Translations under genes and position numbers: made by a program
Shown here: positions 1-12,900 of the stretch, in pieces
Numbering within the stretch: the first letter of the stretch is position 1
Layout: the number at the start of each line of letters is the position of its first letter
NCBI GenBank assembly: GCA_907165065.1
Contig: OU015539.1
Span: 13,112,816-13,176,815, forward strand
Length of the DNA: 64,000 bases
Direction of reading: 5' to 3'
Source of the DNA: Caprimulgus europaeus
Taxonomy: Eukaryota; Chordata; Aves; Caprimulgiformes; Caprimulgidae
Notes under the pieces: generated by a model
Databases searched by the model: none
Told to the model about the DNA's origin: nothing
Seen by the model: the letters and a program-made list of their open reading frames with translations, nothing else

Positions 1-2199
1 CTCATACCTGTTTTGAGGAATACAGAAAAAAGAAAACACAATGTGCATGGTAATGTTCCCCTCATCATTCTCTAAAAGTTATGGTTATGTGCATTAAAAA
101 AATCTTTAAGAACAAGAGATTAAAAAACAAGTAACTAACAGAAAAGTTATGCACAGACATGGTAGTAATAGTCACTTGTAGCTGTGACTGACTAGAAACG
201 GGGCTGTGAAGGATCAGAATTGCAGCTTATTTGCTCCTTGATCATATTTCGAGACCTGGAGATTTAAGGCTGAAACAGCCTCAAGGAGCATTATCACCCA
301 CTCTGAAGTTATCTGATTCCTTGTGCCTGCTGCAAGAGCACCTCTCAAGTTTTGGGTAGGTAGTTATGAGGTTTGGGGGAGTGAAATTTGTACTTCTCGT
401 TCACCGTGCTAAGCTTGGCTTCAGATTCCTGCAATTTACTCTGGTCACTTCAGCAGATCTGTCGTTCAGTGTTACACCAGCAACCAGGCAATTCTTTAAA
501 AGAAAAGTATTGTATATTGAATGCTAAAGCACTCAAGGAGAAAACAGATACTAAACCAGTAGGAATTCCATACACACGTCCAGTTTGCTATCTAGTCATT
601 TATCTTCACTCTGGTGCCCTACAGTACTTCAGATCTTCTGCAGGACCATGTGACACAATCCAACTCTCACTCCTGCCAATTTCCAGATGAAGATCATCTC
701 CCTTTCTAAATCAAAATTGTATTTTTATACTGAAAATAAGAACTTTGAATGAAGCCTTACACTTTGTGAACTGTTTCACTGGGGAAGGCAGAAGTGAGAG
801 GTGAAACTTCAGAAACTCATGTAACCTGCTTTGTTTTAGCATCAGAGAATTGGATTAATTACTCCCTGGGGCTTTCTGGCACCTGCAGGGAGCATCTTTC
901 AGACTAACTTTCAGAGCTAGGATTATACAGTAATCTCTAATAAATCCATAAAGATAATATGGTATTTACTCAATTAAGTGTAGTCTTTGAATATTTTATG
1001 ATGCACAGTACTGAATCCATCACACACGTGTATAAAGAACAGAGGCTGCTCCCAGTTAGTTCAAATTTATTTTGTTCCATACAATGTAGTTACCCCAAAA
1101 TATGATTTCATCATCACTGTGCATGAACTTAAACTACTAAAAGTAAAAATTAACATTTTCACATTATTTATGTTTTAATTATTGACAGTGCTGCCAAGAA
1201 GAAAAAAAAAATAATGGAAAAATAATTTTTAAAAATATGCACTGATTTTTAAAATTGACCTTTGTGCTCTATCTTATCTTTAATATCTTAAAGTAACATT
1301 TTTAATGGAGGCTTCACTTTGATCAGCTTTTTTTAATTAACTTTATCAATGTGTTTTACAGTACAGTCTTTATCAATTTTTTTATTTGGCTATTAACACT
1401 TATGTTTTACCTTCAACAGACCATTATCAGATTTCTATTGAGTCAGGCTTTGGTATATACCAAAGATCTTGATACATCTAGCAAGCAGTTAACCTCTTAC
1501 CCCACACTCTCTTGTAACTGTGATTATGATGAATGAGTGGTTAGTTCTAAGCAATTCTGTTTTATGTCAATAAATGAATCAAACAGCCATTGGTATATGT
1601 GCATGAGGAAGACAGAGAAAATGAAGCTGTCTGTGGACACTTTATAACCATCGCCCTTCTAAGTAATATGATTTGAAAAGTTAATGCTGACATCAAATAT
1701 ATGTATTATGTTGGTATTGCTCATCCATTCTATAGAGTCAGAAATCCTTTGTGTAATTTACACAGAATGAGAAATACTGTATATAATTTACTACTCGCAG
1801 CATTGCTTAAAGGAATTCTCTTTGCAGCTTTTCTAAGATCCTGTATTGTAGTTATTTTGGCTTTGTGATGAACCATCATTTCTTCTAAAAATATTTTGGC
1901 TCTGCAAATGCCAATCACTTGCAGAAAATCTATAGGACTCTGTCCAGGTATGGATTTGTACAAATACTTTGCTTCCATGTTCTTAACTTCTTAGCACAAA
2001 CATTTCTTAATGGATTCCTCTCTCCCAAGCATCGCATGCTACTTGGACAGCATATAGAATCATGTGGATGAGGATTCCCATTTTATTGCTTAGTACTTTT
2101 GCAAAGAATTTTTTAGAGAGCAGGTGGATCTACTGCATTACACAGATCTCTTCCAGCACACATAGGGAGAAGCAGTAGAGTAAGGAGGTCCTCACTTAC
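1..2199. other. non-coding AT-rich DNA
   Basis: I see no gene here. The sequence is AT-rich, with short A and T runs and only short reading frames on both strands. An 82-codon minus-strand frame (1730-1978) lies just downstream, in minus-strand terms, of the candidate exon at 2200-2356. It has no recognisable domain and is separated from that exon by stop codons. No repeat family is recognisable by eye. The stretch fits intron or intergenic sequence. Confidence 0.6.
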
Positions 2200-2356
2200 C
2201 TCCAGAGCATGACAAGTCTTTGAAAAAGCACTTGTAGCAGCAGCTTCACTAAATGGTTCAACTCCATCAAAAAGTAAGCAGAGACCACAGAGGCGGCCGC
2301 TGTCTGTGCAGTGTGTCAGAAGCTGGTTGGAGAGCACTCTCACCCTCAGTGGTGTC
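2200..2356 (-). other. weak candidate exon (minus strand)
   Basis: An open minus-strand frame crosses this locally GC-richer patch and ends exactly at a near-consensus splice donor, GAG|GTAAGTGAG, with the last exon base at 2200. A possible acceptor (AAAATGAG) lies at 2357-2364 with only a modest pyrimidine tract; a second AG lies a little upstream on the minus strand. The translated segment includes the stretch LLTHCTDSGRLCGLC and then DGVEPFSEAAATSAF, and ends in phase 0. I do not recognise the protein. A GTAAGT occurs by chance about every 4 kb per strand, and open frames of this size are common in 64 kb, so this may be coincidence. The alternatives are a decayed coding fragment or plain non-coding DNA. 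Confidence 0.2.
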
Positions 2357-3984
2357 CTCATTTTAGGAAGTGCTAAAGAATCTAACAGCATGAAACCCTT
2401 TGGGCTTATATGAATGAAAATTGATATTTTGTATATTTTCTCTTGTGGCATACATTTCATTCTTCATAAAGAATTGAAGATTTCTGTGCTACATCAAAAT
2501 CCTAAAAGTAGTTTTGCACTATTTGCTTATTATAAGAAAAACTGACTAAAATGAATACAACGCATATTGCTTCCACAATATGAGCATCCTACATGCCTGT
2601 TAATTTATTTCCTTACTACCAAGAAATGCTCTGTATGGTCGATAGAGAAGCAGCCAAAATAATGTCCGCTGCACTCAAAAGGAAAATGGGAACTCAGACA
2701 GGAACGTGCTTTTGTGCCAGCAGCATGCAACAGACACGCCTTCTGTTAGAACTAGAACTCCCTAGGTGACCTCCAACCACCACACAGCTTTAGAAAAGGG
2801 GAGTCCTTCAGACACCCCAGCTAGAAGAACAGGGCAGGAAGACAGAACTTCAGATACTAAAAAACAAACAGAACTTTTTGTAGTTTTCATTGGACTTCTG
2901 ACCTATTCTCAGCAGATCAATGTCCCATTCACCTTTCTCTCTCCTTCAGTCTTTTTTCCACACCGTCTTCTCTTCAGGTACAACTACAAAGCTCTGGATG
3001 GATGCAACTGTGCTTCTATAGACCTACACCAGCAAATGTGCTTAGGCATCCACACACAAGTATTACTCGAGTGTGAAGAAGCGCCCTTTCCCCATTCCAT
3101 TGTGGTTCTACTCAACTGACTCTCTCTTAAGTACATCTAAAATATATGTATTTACAGAAGCTTTCTCAGACAAGAAAACTCTTCAAGGCAGGTACCACAC
3201 TTTAGTATGTATTTATATTCATGTTATATATTGTAACGTCATTTCTTACTAGAACATTTGTCTACTACTGTAGTGCAAGCGTTGCAAAAAACCAGTAAGA
3301 TAGTGTTCCATTAGAAGCAGATGTTATATTCACCATTTCTAAAATAATCCCAGTAAAACAGATCTTCAAATTGCTGAGGGGCTACTTCATGGTGCAACCA
3401 TACCATTTTGCATTGGAGTGTCACAAATGTTAGCAGGAGTAGGCAGAAGAGGGTAAAGACCTCTGATACCTTCAGCACACACATGCCAAAAAAGTATGGA
3501 TGCTGCAGCAAACAGAGCTTCTAGCAAGGCACCATTTTACTTTCTTAATAGGAATTTTGAAAGAATCGGCTCTTTATAGAAAGAGGTAAGTGATAAGCTG
3601 ATTAACATCTCCTTGACCAAAATGCTGAACAGCCACATCTTATGAAGAGAAAAATGGAGATCAACTTTTTAAGAATCGAGTTCAGTATATTGCTTTTCTA
3701 GAAAGTATAGACACTAGTTTTCCCAAATAAATTAACTGTAATCCAGCTGAACATCAGATGTTATCAATCAAGCCCTTGAAGGTAAATAGTGTCAAAGCCA
3801 CATGCATCTCCACTTGCTCCAAATAAGCTCTGTTTTCTTTGACTTTATATGTAAATATTCACAATCTGATAGTTTTATTCTTTTAAATGAGCTGGTACAA
3901 ATACAAAGCACAAATCTATGTGGTCAGATGCTCCATGGTGTAAATAAGCACACTCTCTAAGTTTTAAACAGAACCATTCCAAAG
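2357..3984. other. non-coding AT-rich DNA
   Basis: Nothing is supportable as a gene. A plus-strand frame of 117 codons (2766-3119) has no recognisable domain, no codon-level signature and no promoter, and is treated as chance. A consensus-like donor (AGAG|GTAAGTG) near 3585 stands alone, without a convincing upstream exon. Confidence 0.55.
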
Positions 3985-4091
3985 TAAACCAAGAAAGTAT
4001 TAAAAATGCCTTAAAATAATATTATTTAAATACTTAATAGTAATACTTAAATAATATTATTTTAAGGCATTTTTAATACTTTCTTGGTTTA
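3985..4091. repeat. long perfect inverted repeat (45-bp arms, 17-nt loop)
   Basis: The left arm at 3985-4029 (beginning TAAACCAAGAAAGTATT) is the exact reverse complement of the right arm at 4047-4091 (ending AATACTTTCTTGGTTTA). The two are separated by 17 nt (4030-4046). Pairing continues imperfectly into the loop. A transcript of either strand would fold into a 45-bp perfect duplex. Perfect arms imply recent origin or active repair between arms. Possible sources are a template-switch snap-back duplication, a small MITE, or an assembly fold-back. I see no recognisable terminal repeat, and no clear target-site duplication. Confidence 0.9.
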
Positions 4092-4190
4092 ATTAATATT
4101 ATTTAATTAATTATTGTTAATATTATTAATATTATTTAAATGCTTAAATAATATTATTAAAAATAAAAATAATAAAAATACTAAATACTG
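4092..4190. repeat. AT-only low-complexity tract next to the hairpin
   Basis: This tract is composed almost entirely of A and T, with reiterated TTAATATTATT and AAATAATATTATT words. It includes a third copy (about 4134-4159) of the ATTTAA-TACTTAAATAATATTATT core that forms the inner part of the hairpin arms at 3985-4091. The shared word suggests the hairpin grew out of an AT-rich slippage or template-switch event here. Confidence 0.75.
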
Positions 4191-6399
4191 AGTTTGAAGC
4201 AAAGCATATTCCCTGATGATGTGCTGATTGGGATAAGTGTTTGAAAAGATAAAGTTTACCTACTCATAATATCAGTTTTGTTATGCTTCGTGTGTGCATG
4301 TGTGTCCCCTAAATGTTTCTATTTTGTTTGTTCTATTTTGTTTTTAAACCTTCTGTGGAAAAAAAAAAAAAATGCTGCTGTTTGTTTTTAAAGCAATTTG
4401 ATTTTAGTCTCAAATCTAATTATATTATTTTCACCATATTTTCAATACAGGCTTTTCACTGAAAAGCTGTTCTCGCAAGACACAAGCTTCATGGGTTTTA
4501 ACAGCACTCACTTCAGGCTTTTTTTTCTCCTCTGTCAGTGTTTTCACTTTGCAGTGAAGTCACAATAAAATGTTTACACAGAAACTGAACTGCTAGTAAA
4601 AAGGTATTTCTAATTGCTGATGTACATGCAAAATTTGTTTTAAATGCTGTGTTATTAGAGGACATATTTTGCCATCTGTAACTTTAAATAACTATTGCAG
4701 TTTACTACTGGACAAACCTACTTGAGAAGAACAATTAAATAAACTAAACCATGTTAAGACCACATTTTTGAAAAAAGTAACCTTTAGTTAGGACAATTAC
4801 TCTGTGGGCATAACACAAAAGCACAAATGTCACATTTTCCATGAAATTTACTTTCGTATGAATCATCAATCCTGTTTTCTCCTGAACAAAACTAGCCAAA
4901 TATGAAAAAAAAAAAACCCAAAGTTGTCTGAACTGGGTGATCTGAGTAATTACATGTTACAGCAGAATGCATCTATGACAAAACTTCCAAAAATTTGAGG
5001 AAGAAGTTATTATAGCCCCTGGTTGAAATAGCTTTGGTAATAGACCTATAGCAGTATTTAGCTGATCTTTCTGTATTCCCATATAACAAATATGCACAGT
5101 TTCAGAGATCAATCTTCCTCACACTGATCTACACTCCTTCCCTTTGGAGTATAGGTCAAACAAGCACGCTATAAAAACATGCCCAAATTTTATAATATAA
5201 CATGAAAAAGGTATACACTTCTCACTAGCATTTTAAAAATGCTGCTTAGAATTGAACCTTCTCAAAACTCCTTATACATGCAAACTTTTTGTCATCCACA
5301 TCAACCCCCCAGAGCTCCCATCTTATATGGTATCGTTTGCTTAGGGCCTATTTGTACAGCCTCAGGTCCTGATCCTGATTTTGTCAGCTTCCATGGTCAC
5401 TTCACATGAATAAGTATTTGCAGAAATCCAGCCTTTAAATTGAAAGAGGTAACAACTTGAGGTAACAACCCATCCTATTAGTCTGTACAGCACAGTGAGA
5501 AATTATGACGCTGTACATGTTACTGTTAGTGAATAGTAAGAGTCTCTGTCTGCTGAACTAGTGTATGCTACCTACAGAACATTTGCAATTTCAGAGACGT
5601 ACAACAGAGATCAATTAAGAAGATCTAAATCTAATAATACTATAGAATGCATACTTCAATCCTGTTTTCAGCACGTGAGGAAACACTGAGCTGAATCTAT
5701 CAGTTGTACATTCTACATTTTATTTTCAGTTAATGCGAACTTGAGGTTTGCCCGTGTACCTGGATGTATAGTGCTAAATACTACAATAAGTGCTTTAATC
5801 AGAGAACAAGAACAGTCAGCCACAGTGTTAGCTTCTCCAGACATCCATGTCAATGAGACTGAACTCCTGAGTTGCAGAGAACACCTATAAAAGACTAGTC
5901 CGTGGTTCATTTTGCACAGTCATTTTGCATAGTCACTTACTCAGATGGGAAAGACTGCTGAACTATGTTCCAGCCCTCATGGTCACAATGCTGTCAGGTG
6001 TCTCAACTGCACTAACAACTTCTTCTGCAAAAGCCAGTGTACGGTTACTTGATAACAGTCCATAATCTCATTCAAGTTTAAGTACTTACTTGATTGACCT
6101 AAATACAAACATTGTTTTCAAAATATTTTTTACATCAGTTTTGTTTACCACAGCTTTTTGTCATCATCAACCAAGAAAAGCAGGACTCAGATCAGGAGTC
6201 CACAATAGAATTACTAACGCCCTTTATATGTTCATAATACTCCACAAACATGAATTAAACAATACTTACAGGTTCTCATCCCATTAGCCTGGTATGCACA
6301 AAAAAGTTCACCATTAATCTATCATTGAATTTATTCCATTGCTTTGATTGGAAAGTACAATCCATATTGAGGTATAAAGAGGTACTGTTGGTATTGACT
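4191..6399. other. non-coding DNA with A-runs and a possible MITE scrap
   Basis: No gene is visible. Poly-A runs occur at 4359-4372 (14 A) and 4905-4916 (12 A). The segment 5361-5392 carries GGTCCTGATCCTGATTTTG, a phrase resembling the ends of palindromic MITE fossils found elsewhere in this window (28485, 33311), but it is too short to assign. Confidence 0.5.
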
Positions 6400-6525
6400 C
6401 ATATATTACTATTTCCATTTATAGATGAGAAAAATCGAGGCACAGAAAGCCTAACTGATTGCTTGAAAAAACCATGCAGTCACAAAACCAGGAAGAGTTA
6501 CAACAAATTCCACACTCTCAATTCA
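6400..6525 (-). mobile_element. MIR-like SINE relic (antisense)
   Basis: The plus strand reads TTTCCATTTATAGATGAGAA followed by GAGGCACAGAAAG, then a TTGCTTGAAA...CAGTCACAAAACCAGG block. This order matches the reverse complement of the MIR core (fraction-counted 'cagtttcc ... aaaatg' region) as known from vertebrate genomes. It is strongly diverged, as expected of an ancient, inactive element. Boundaries are approximate. Confidence 0.6.
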
Positions 6526-9389
6526 GTAATCACTTTACATTGCCTTCTCAGAACTATTTTTCAATAGTAATATTTTTCAAAATTGATTATTTTATTTGAT
6601 AACAATATTTTCTTTAAATATGACTGACAATGCTCATTAAAAAGATGCTGACCTGTAAATGAAGGAAACTGCAAATATAATAGCAAAACCATATATGAAA
6701 ATAAACATTTGTAAAGAGGAAGGGTTAGTCCAAATTGAACACATTTCCATATTGAGAGGAGAACCAGCCATATTTTTCCCTGATGAATGTAGTTTTGTGA
6801 ACATCTTTTTCCACAAATGATTGAATAAATATTTATTCATAAACTATATTTCTGACTTAAGAGAACAAGCTGCATAGATTGGTTTCATTTATACTACATC
6901 ATGCAAGAGGTATTGCAATAATTTATATCATGCCAAGTCTAAAGCCCCATTAGATTTTCCTTATTATACTTGACTAAAGCTGAAGACTATTCAAAACAGC
7001 AATTCTGAAAGCTTTTTATTCGTTGTGTAAATAACTGTCTCCTCCCAGATCCTCTCCTCTAACTTGCCCTCTCTCAAAGCATTTATGTATAGGCCTAGTC
7101 CTACTCACTTTCTTTGAACTCAGACATGCTGAAATATGTTCTTGGGCCATGGTCTACAGGACTACAGACTCAGTCATTTTGCTGTAACCATAGAGGTCAG
7201 CTTTCTCTAGGATATATAAAAATACATTCCCAGTTCAGCAGATACTGTTTTTCCCAGTGTTTCCTCAATAAAACCCATGTAGCATTCCCTCTAAAAGTCC
7301 TGTCAGTCTTGAATCACAGCCCCGATTCATTTCTAGAAATAATTTTCATCACAACAGCAGGATGCATTGCTCTCATTAGCCAGTGTCATAGCTGATGTGT
7401 TACTGTAAGCAACACTGTTCTCTCATTATTATTATGAAAACCAAAAGAAAGCTTGAAATAACAGGAATATTGACTGTATATACAGGCATCTGTAGCCCTC
7501 TGAATAACTCAAGCATAAGTTAGCAGCAAAAAAACTACAAAAAGAGTTTATAATATTTAGGTACATTTCTCAAAAAATGAACATTCTAAAACTGTGATAT
7601 GACAGCAGCATTTTAAAATAGTTTCCATTCTTCATGCTAAAAGAATATTAGAAGATGCATGTAACAGGAAAACTAATCAATAAATACTTACAAATACACA
7701 AGAAAATCAGCTCCAGCTCCCAGAAATCACTGGCAAGTTGCTTTTGAATTCATGAAACTGCCCTGAAAATATAAAAGGAAAAACAGTTGAAACAAAAGAA
7801 AGGCCAAAACTGGCTAATGTTACTTTTTTATTAGTATAGAATAGTTATGATTTTTAACTCTGAACTAAATAAAACAGCACACAAGACTGTTGTCACTACT
7901 TCAGCCAAGTAATTCACACAGAATTTGTTTCCAGGAAGCCAATACTAAGAGAAACAATTCCTTCATTGTTCTGCATCTCACACCATAGCAACCCAGTCCA
8001 TTATGGCTTCTAAGACCTATCATAAATGCAAGAATGGTTATCTTTTAATAAGGAAAATAGCTGTGAGGGGGTTTTGGCTGGTTGGGGTTTTTTTCTTGGT
8101 TGTTTGTTTTCAAGTGTTACAGAACATTCATTACTTTTTTAAAGTATTTTGTTAACAGCATTTTGCAGCTTAACTGGTGTAAAATAATATCATTTAGGTG
8201 CATTTAACTGGAACCCATCTAAGGCAAAATTCATACAGCAAGACAGACTAACAATTTTGTTCTCCTACGGTCTAGATCCTGGTTAGAAGCTTAGCCTAAG
8301 TACAATGCGTTCACTATAAGGCATGATTAAATCCAACATTCTTTTTCCTGCATACCCCTCAGTTCTAGTTGGAAAGGTAACAGATGCAACTCAAACCCAC
8401 AGAGCTCGCCTTATAAAATTCTTTAACTAGCACAATGACTCACTTTATGCCTCTAAATATCCATGGTTTCCTCTCTCCAGAACCCCCATGCATTAGAAGG
8501 TAGTTCAGTAGTTTATTTTTATTGTTTGGTCTACATACGGCACATTTTTAGTTCTTATGAAAACAAAGAAACTTTGTTGCACAGCCCTTGTTTTCTTTCC
8601 AAAATGTGAGGATGGATATGGGTAACATTAAACTGAAAATAGTAACGGAGCCTGGGCAACTAGTTTAGGTCAAAACCTTTTTGTTCTCTGGGAGCTATCC
8701 GATTAATTTGCAGTTCATAAAACAGTGGGTGTAAGCTCAGTTTTAAAACATGTAACTATATTTAAGATGAAATCATCATTTTTTGTTAGCCTCCAGTAAT
8801 CTTTAAGAAACACCTTCCCACAACATATCTGTATCCTTAAGTGCACCAGCCAGTGCTGCACAGTGCCTAGAGACAAGGAGAGAATACCAAACTTATCTTG
8901 ATGTAGAATATCCTCCTTATTTCATACACCCACCCTGAAGTGCATATTATTCATTCCAACCAAGCCCTCCCCCATCCTGAAAGTACACATTTGTGTCTTC
9001 TCTCCTGTAATACCAACACAGAGTCAACAAATCTCATTTGCTGTATCAATGCAGTGTTATTATATATTTTAAAAGCAAGTCTGAATCTCATTATCAGCTG
9101 ATTTATGCCATTAGTGTGCTTTGGAGCCACCAATTAAACAAGGACAGTGGTTCATAAGGTCACAGCTAATTAATCTGAAAGAGTATAAATACACTTTAAT
9201 GCACACCACCTCACATAGAGAATTTAGGAACAAAGCACCAAACCTTTATTCTGGGCAAGCAATTAGGGGGAAAGGTTAAATATACAAAATTTTAACTGTA
9301 GCTTTAGCACTCTGTTAATCTATCAGGAAAAAAAAAGTTGTTTGGTAAAAAATCCTGCAGAACGCTATGTATGTGAAGCCTTGATTCTT
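6526..9389. other. non-coding AT-rich DNA
   Basis: There is no supportable gene. A T/G tract at 8064-8111 (GGTTGGGG followed by T runs) is one of several such low-complexity patches in the window. Short frames at 6637-6840, 7114-7395 and 8951-9133 have no domain features and are treated as chance. Confidence 0.55.
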
Positions 9390-9530
9390 AGGGCAATAGT
9401 GCAAGTGGGGGAGCAGGCAGCACAGGGCTAACCACACCCAGCCGTCCTGAGCAGACAAGGCTGGCTGCTCAGATAACACCTCAGAACTGGGAGTCAGCTG
9501 CAGCCTTACTCCCTACTTAGCGTGTCAGGG
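9390..9530. other. locally GC-rich patch, function unknown
   Basis: This is a roughly 140-bp island of higher GC within AT-rich flanks, including AGCAGGCAGCACAGGGC, CAGCCGTCCTGAGCAGAC and GGGAGTCAGCTGCAGCC (a CAGCTG E-box). There is no open frame of note and no recognisable repeat. It could be a conserved regulatory element or a decayed repeat; the sequence alone does not decide. Confidence 0.3.
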
Positions 9531-9891
9531 AGGAAAAAACCAAAAAACAACCTCAAACAGCTCAGTCTATTCCAAATGGACTCATCTGAGCTAGACTGTA
9601 GTATTTAGTTTGTCACACAAAACATGGTTTCCTTCAGCCACATTCCCCTTGTAAATTTAATAAAACAGTGCAATTAATTAAGTGTTCAGCAATAGCAGTA
9701 GTGTATCAACACAACCAGAGTATAAGTAAAATGCTGAAAACAATCTAATCAGCCAGAAAGAGTTATTCACAGTGAAAATTCAAGTATGATGTACCTGGGG
9801 TTTATATGGAAGAAAATTATAGCTGTTTCTTACTGCCCAGACTCCTTTTATCTTGCACAGTTCTTTGGCCAAAACATAGATGATATAGCTA

Positions 9892-9908
9892 ACACACACA
9901 CACACACA
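9892..9908. repeat. (AC)n microsatellite
   Basis: Eight and a half uninterrupted AC units. Short simple repeat. Confidence 0.95.
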
Positions 9909-12900
9909 AAGCAAATCTCATTACCTAATTAGATTAAGTAGTTTCTAACTATTTTTTTTTCCTCTTTTATGCTTATAGTCCTATATTCTAGAGCCTCACA
10001 CCACTTTTTTTGTTTTTAGCTTTCCAGGTAATTTTTCTTAACCAAAAAAAAAATTATTTTCTTATCCATGTAGAAAACCCTCTGTCCATCAAACACTAAC
10101 ATCATAAAGGTTAATAAAAAATTTCTATGAGGTCTATCATATACAAATAACATAATTAAATTTACTACATAAATAAAATATACTAAAGGACTAATACTAT
10201 ACAGGTCGTTAGCTGTTCCATGTAGATTTTTATACCTGTCTCTTTTGTGAGACTTGTGTCATGTTTTTGGAGGTGTTTGGGAGGCCACTGATGAGAAGAA
10301 AGAGCTAATCCTTTCAGGAGCCCAGCCCTCTAGAAGTGCTGTTAGCTCAAACCATTTACACTTTCACTTTAGATGTCTCGAGTTGAACTCGAGGTGACTA
10401 CACAGGTGAATAGTTGTTGCACAAACACATCCAAGAACGAAGTTTTCTTTAAAGTACTCTTTTCATTTACTTGGTACAAGTCCCACCAAAAACGTCACTC
10501 AGATATTTTGCAGTCAAAATGTTCTCAAATCATTCTCAATACCTGCAATTTCTGCAGGGATTCCAGATGCTTGTTTGGAAAGTTGCTAGCATCCTTATCA
10601 AAGACTGGCTCTCCCAGTCCCACTAGGAAAAGGGAAAAATAAAGCTCCAAGAGTAACCTACGCTCTCATGTCAGGTGCCTTTGCCAAAAGATGTTTCGAC
10701 ACTTAAATGGCACATAGAATGAACCAAACAAAAAGGTTTTTCCTGTACTATAGCTGACTTTCTGTTCTACCACTCTGTTAAAATGCCAAAACTTTTGATG
10801 TGATGGCAGAGGAAAAACACAGTGTAAAGAACTAAATCTCTGCACCAGTGACTCCAGGGCTCTTGTACTAATCCGCTTTTCAACCCACCAGCTGAAGCAT
10901 GGCTGTAAAGCAGGGAAACTGAGGCAAAAGCAGATGCAATATAACAGATCTATATTAATTTACTGGCTATGCTGCTCCTGAAAACACCCAGAGATAACAC
11001 ACCATGGACTCCCAGGTCTCGGAAAGTAGAATAAAAAACCCAAACAACACGAACTGCCAACACCATGAAAGCAAGAAACGACAAAGACAGGGATTTACAA
11101 AAGGACATATGGGTTCGGGCAAGCAGCTTTCGATGAAAATAGCGAAAGGTTGATTATCTTCTCTTTTGCCTCAAAAATTCAATTTTAGAAAGCCATAAAA
11201 AGATTACATTTACTGAAAAGGTTTGCTCAAAAGCAAACATCATAGCAGTTTTCATGGATCTGATTGTTTGTTTGTTTGGGGTTGGTGTTTTTGAAAAGGT
11301 AAAGGTGTTCTAACATCAGGTAGCATTAAGTAAAACCAAGTTCATTTCTGCAAACACCAAAAAGTCACAGACCTGGCTTAAAAGAAGTGTTAATAAAGTT
11401 AACCACCACTCACTGACTTGACTAAGAATAATGTACAGTCATCCAATGATTTCACAGAATTTTTCAAAATCACTTACTTTTCAAAAAGCTAAGCTTTTGC
11501 TTGTCTTGCAAACACATATTGACACCAAGAGAACACTGGACATAAACCAGATTACATACATCACTAAGTGACTGCAGGATCTTATATGGCCTAAGTGTTA
11601 TGAACCAAAGAAAATTCCATAAATAGCCAAATGCCACTTGGAAAGTAGTCCTTTTTTTGCCCAAACACCATCAGGTCTAATAATTCCAAGAGATTTTATT
11701 TTTCAGAATGTAAGATTTGATCACTTTTGAAAAGCAGAAAAAAAATACTCATTTTATAAAATCTTTAAAATACTCTGATTCTTCTAAGATTGAGCCTCTA
11801 CAGGTAGTCTGTATTTTCTGTGCACAACCATCAGTGAGCATGAAAGAAGCCTGCAAGCAAAAAATGGAAGCAGTTATTTAGTCAAAAGCATGGCATGATG
11901 TTATAACATTTGCGAATGTGGCCTGTCATTGTGGGCTGCTGGGACTAAAATATGTACCATTCAACAACTGCTAAAAATCTATTTTCAGAATTATAACCAT
12001 TATGTGAAATGAGAAAAAGGAATAATATAGAAATTAAGCTATACATTTAGGGCCTGAATCACATACCAATTTCACACCCTGAAATGTGCAAAGTTTCATA
12101 ATTAAAAGAGCATTAATGACCTGTAAGCCCCTAGCTAGAATCTCAAAATTAAGGAGGCAGTAGGCTGATTACAATGAGATCCTTTGAGTTAGATTTCTAA
12201 AAATCTTACTTAATTGGGGCAAAGGACACAGTTTCAAGATGATTCAATGAAGAATGCTTTACTAACACACAAAACTTTTCATACAGGATCATTTTGAAAC
12301 AGGAAAGTAAATACAGTAATTAACCATTATAGACGAGACTTTCCACAGAAAACACAAGGAAATTCCTGTTATCTTCCGTTTCTGTCACTTCTCTTCAATG
12401 GCCTGGGATTGTATTTTACTGCCTTTGCTGGCTTGTTTCTGAAACTGTTCACTCTCCTTGTTTCCATGCATTAACAAGAAATGAAAAACAAACAAAAAAA
12501 CCCCAACCAACCAAACCAATCACAATGTTGTTTACTAATGCTTTACATTTTAGAATAGTCCATCTGCAGTGATGTTCATTTGGATTTTTACATTCTGTAA
12601 CAGAGATTGCAGTCAGATGACCTATCGAAGGAGGAACCAGAGTGTACCACCTGTTCTGCCACTGGTCATTTTAAAACACATTGCATCACAGTGAGGTAGC
12701 ACCACCACCATGTATACGATGTAAACACGGGTCTCCAAAACTCTGAGCTCAGTCACCACCTTTGCTACAGATTTTCTGCTCAACCTTCCTCAAAAGTTTC
12801 TTTGTGCTCCTTAGTGCCTTATTCACAAAAAGGAGCTACTATTTCTTCCTTCTGTAACAGTGATGCTTTACAATTGTATATACCAGAAGCTGTGATATTG

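Noticed and set aside
12051-12108. Phrase GGCCTGAATC...TTTCACACC as another MITE end
   Set aside because: Too short and diverged to separate from chance.
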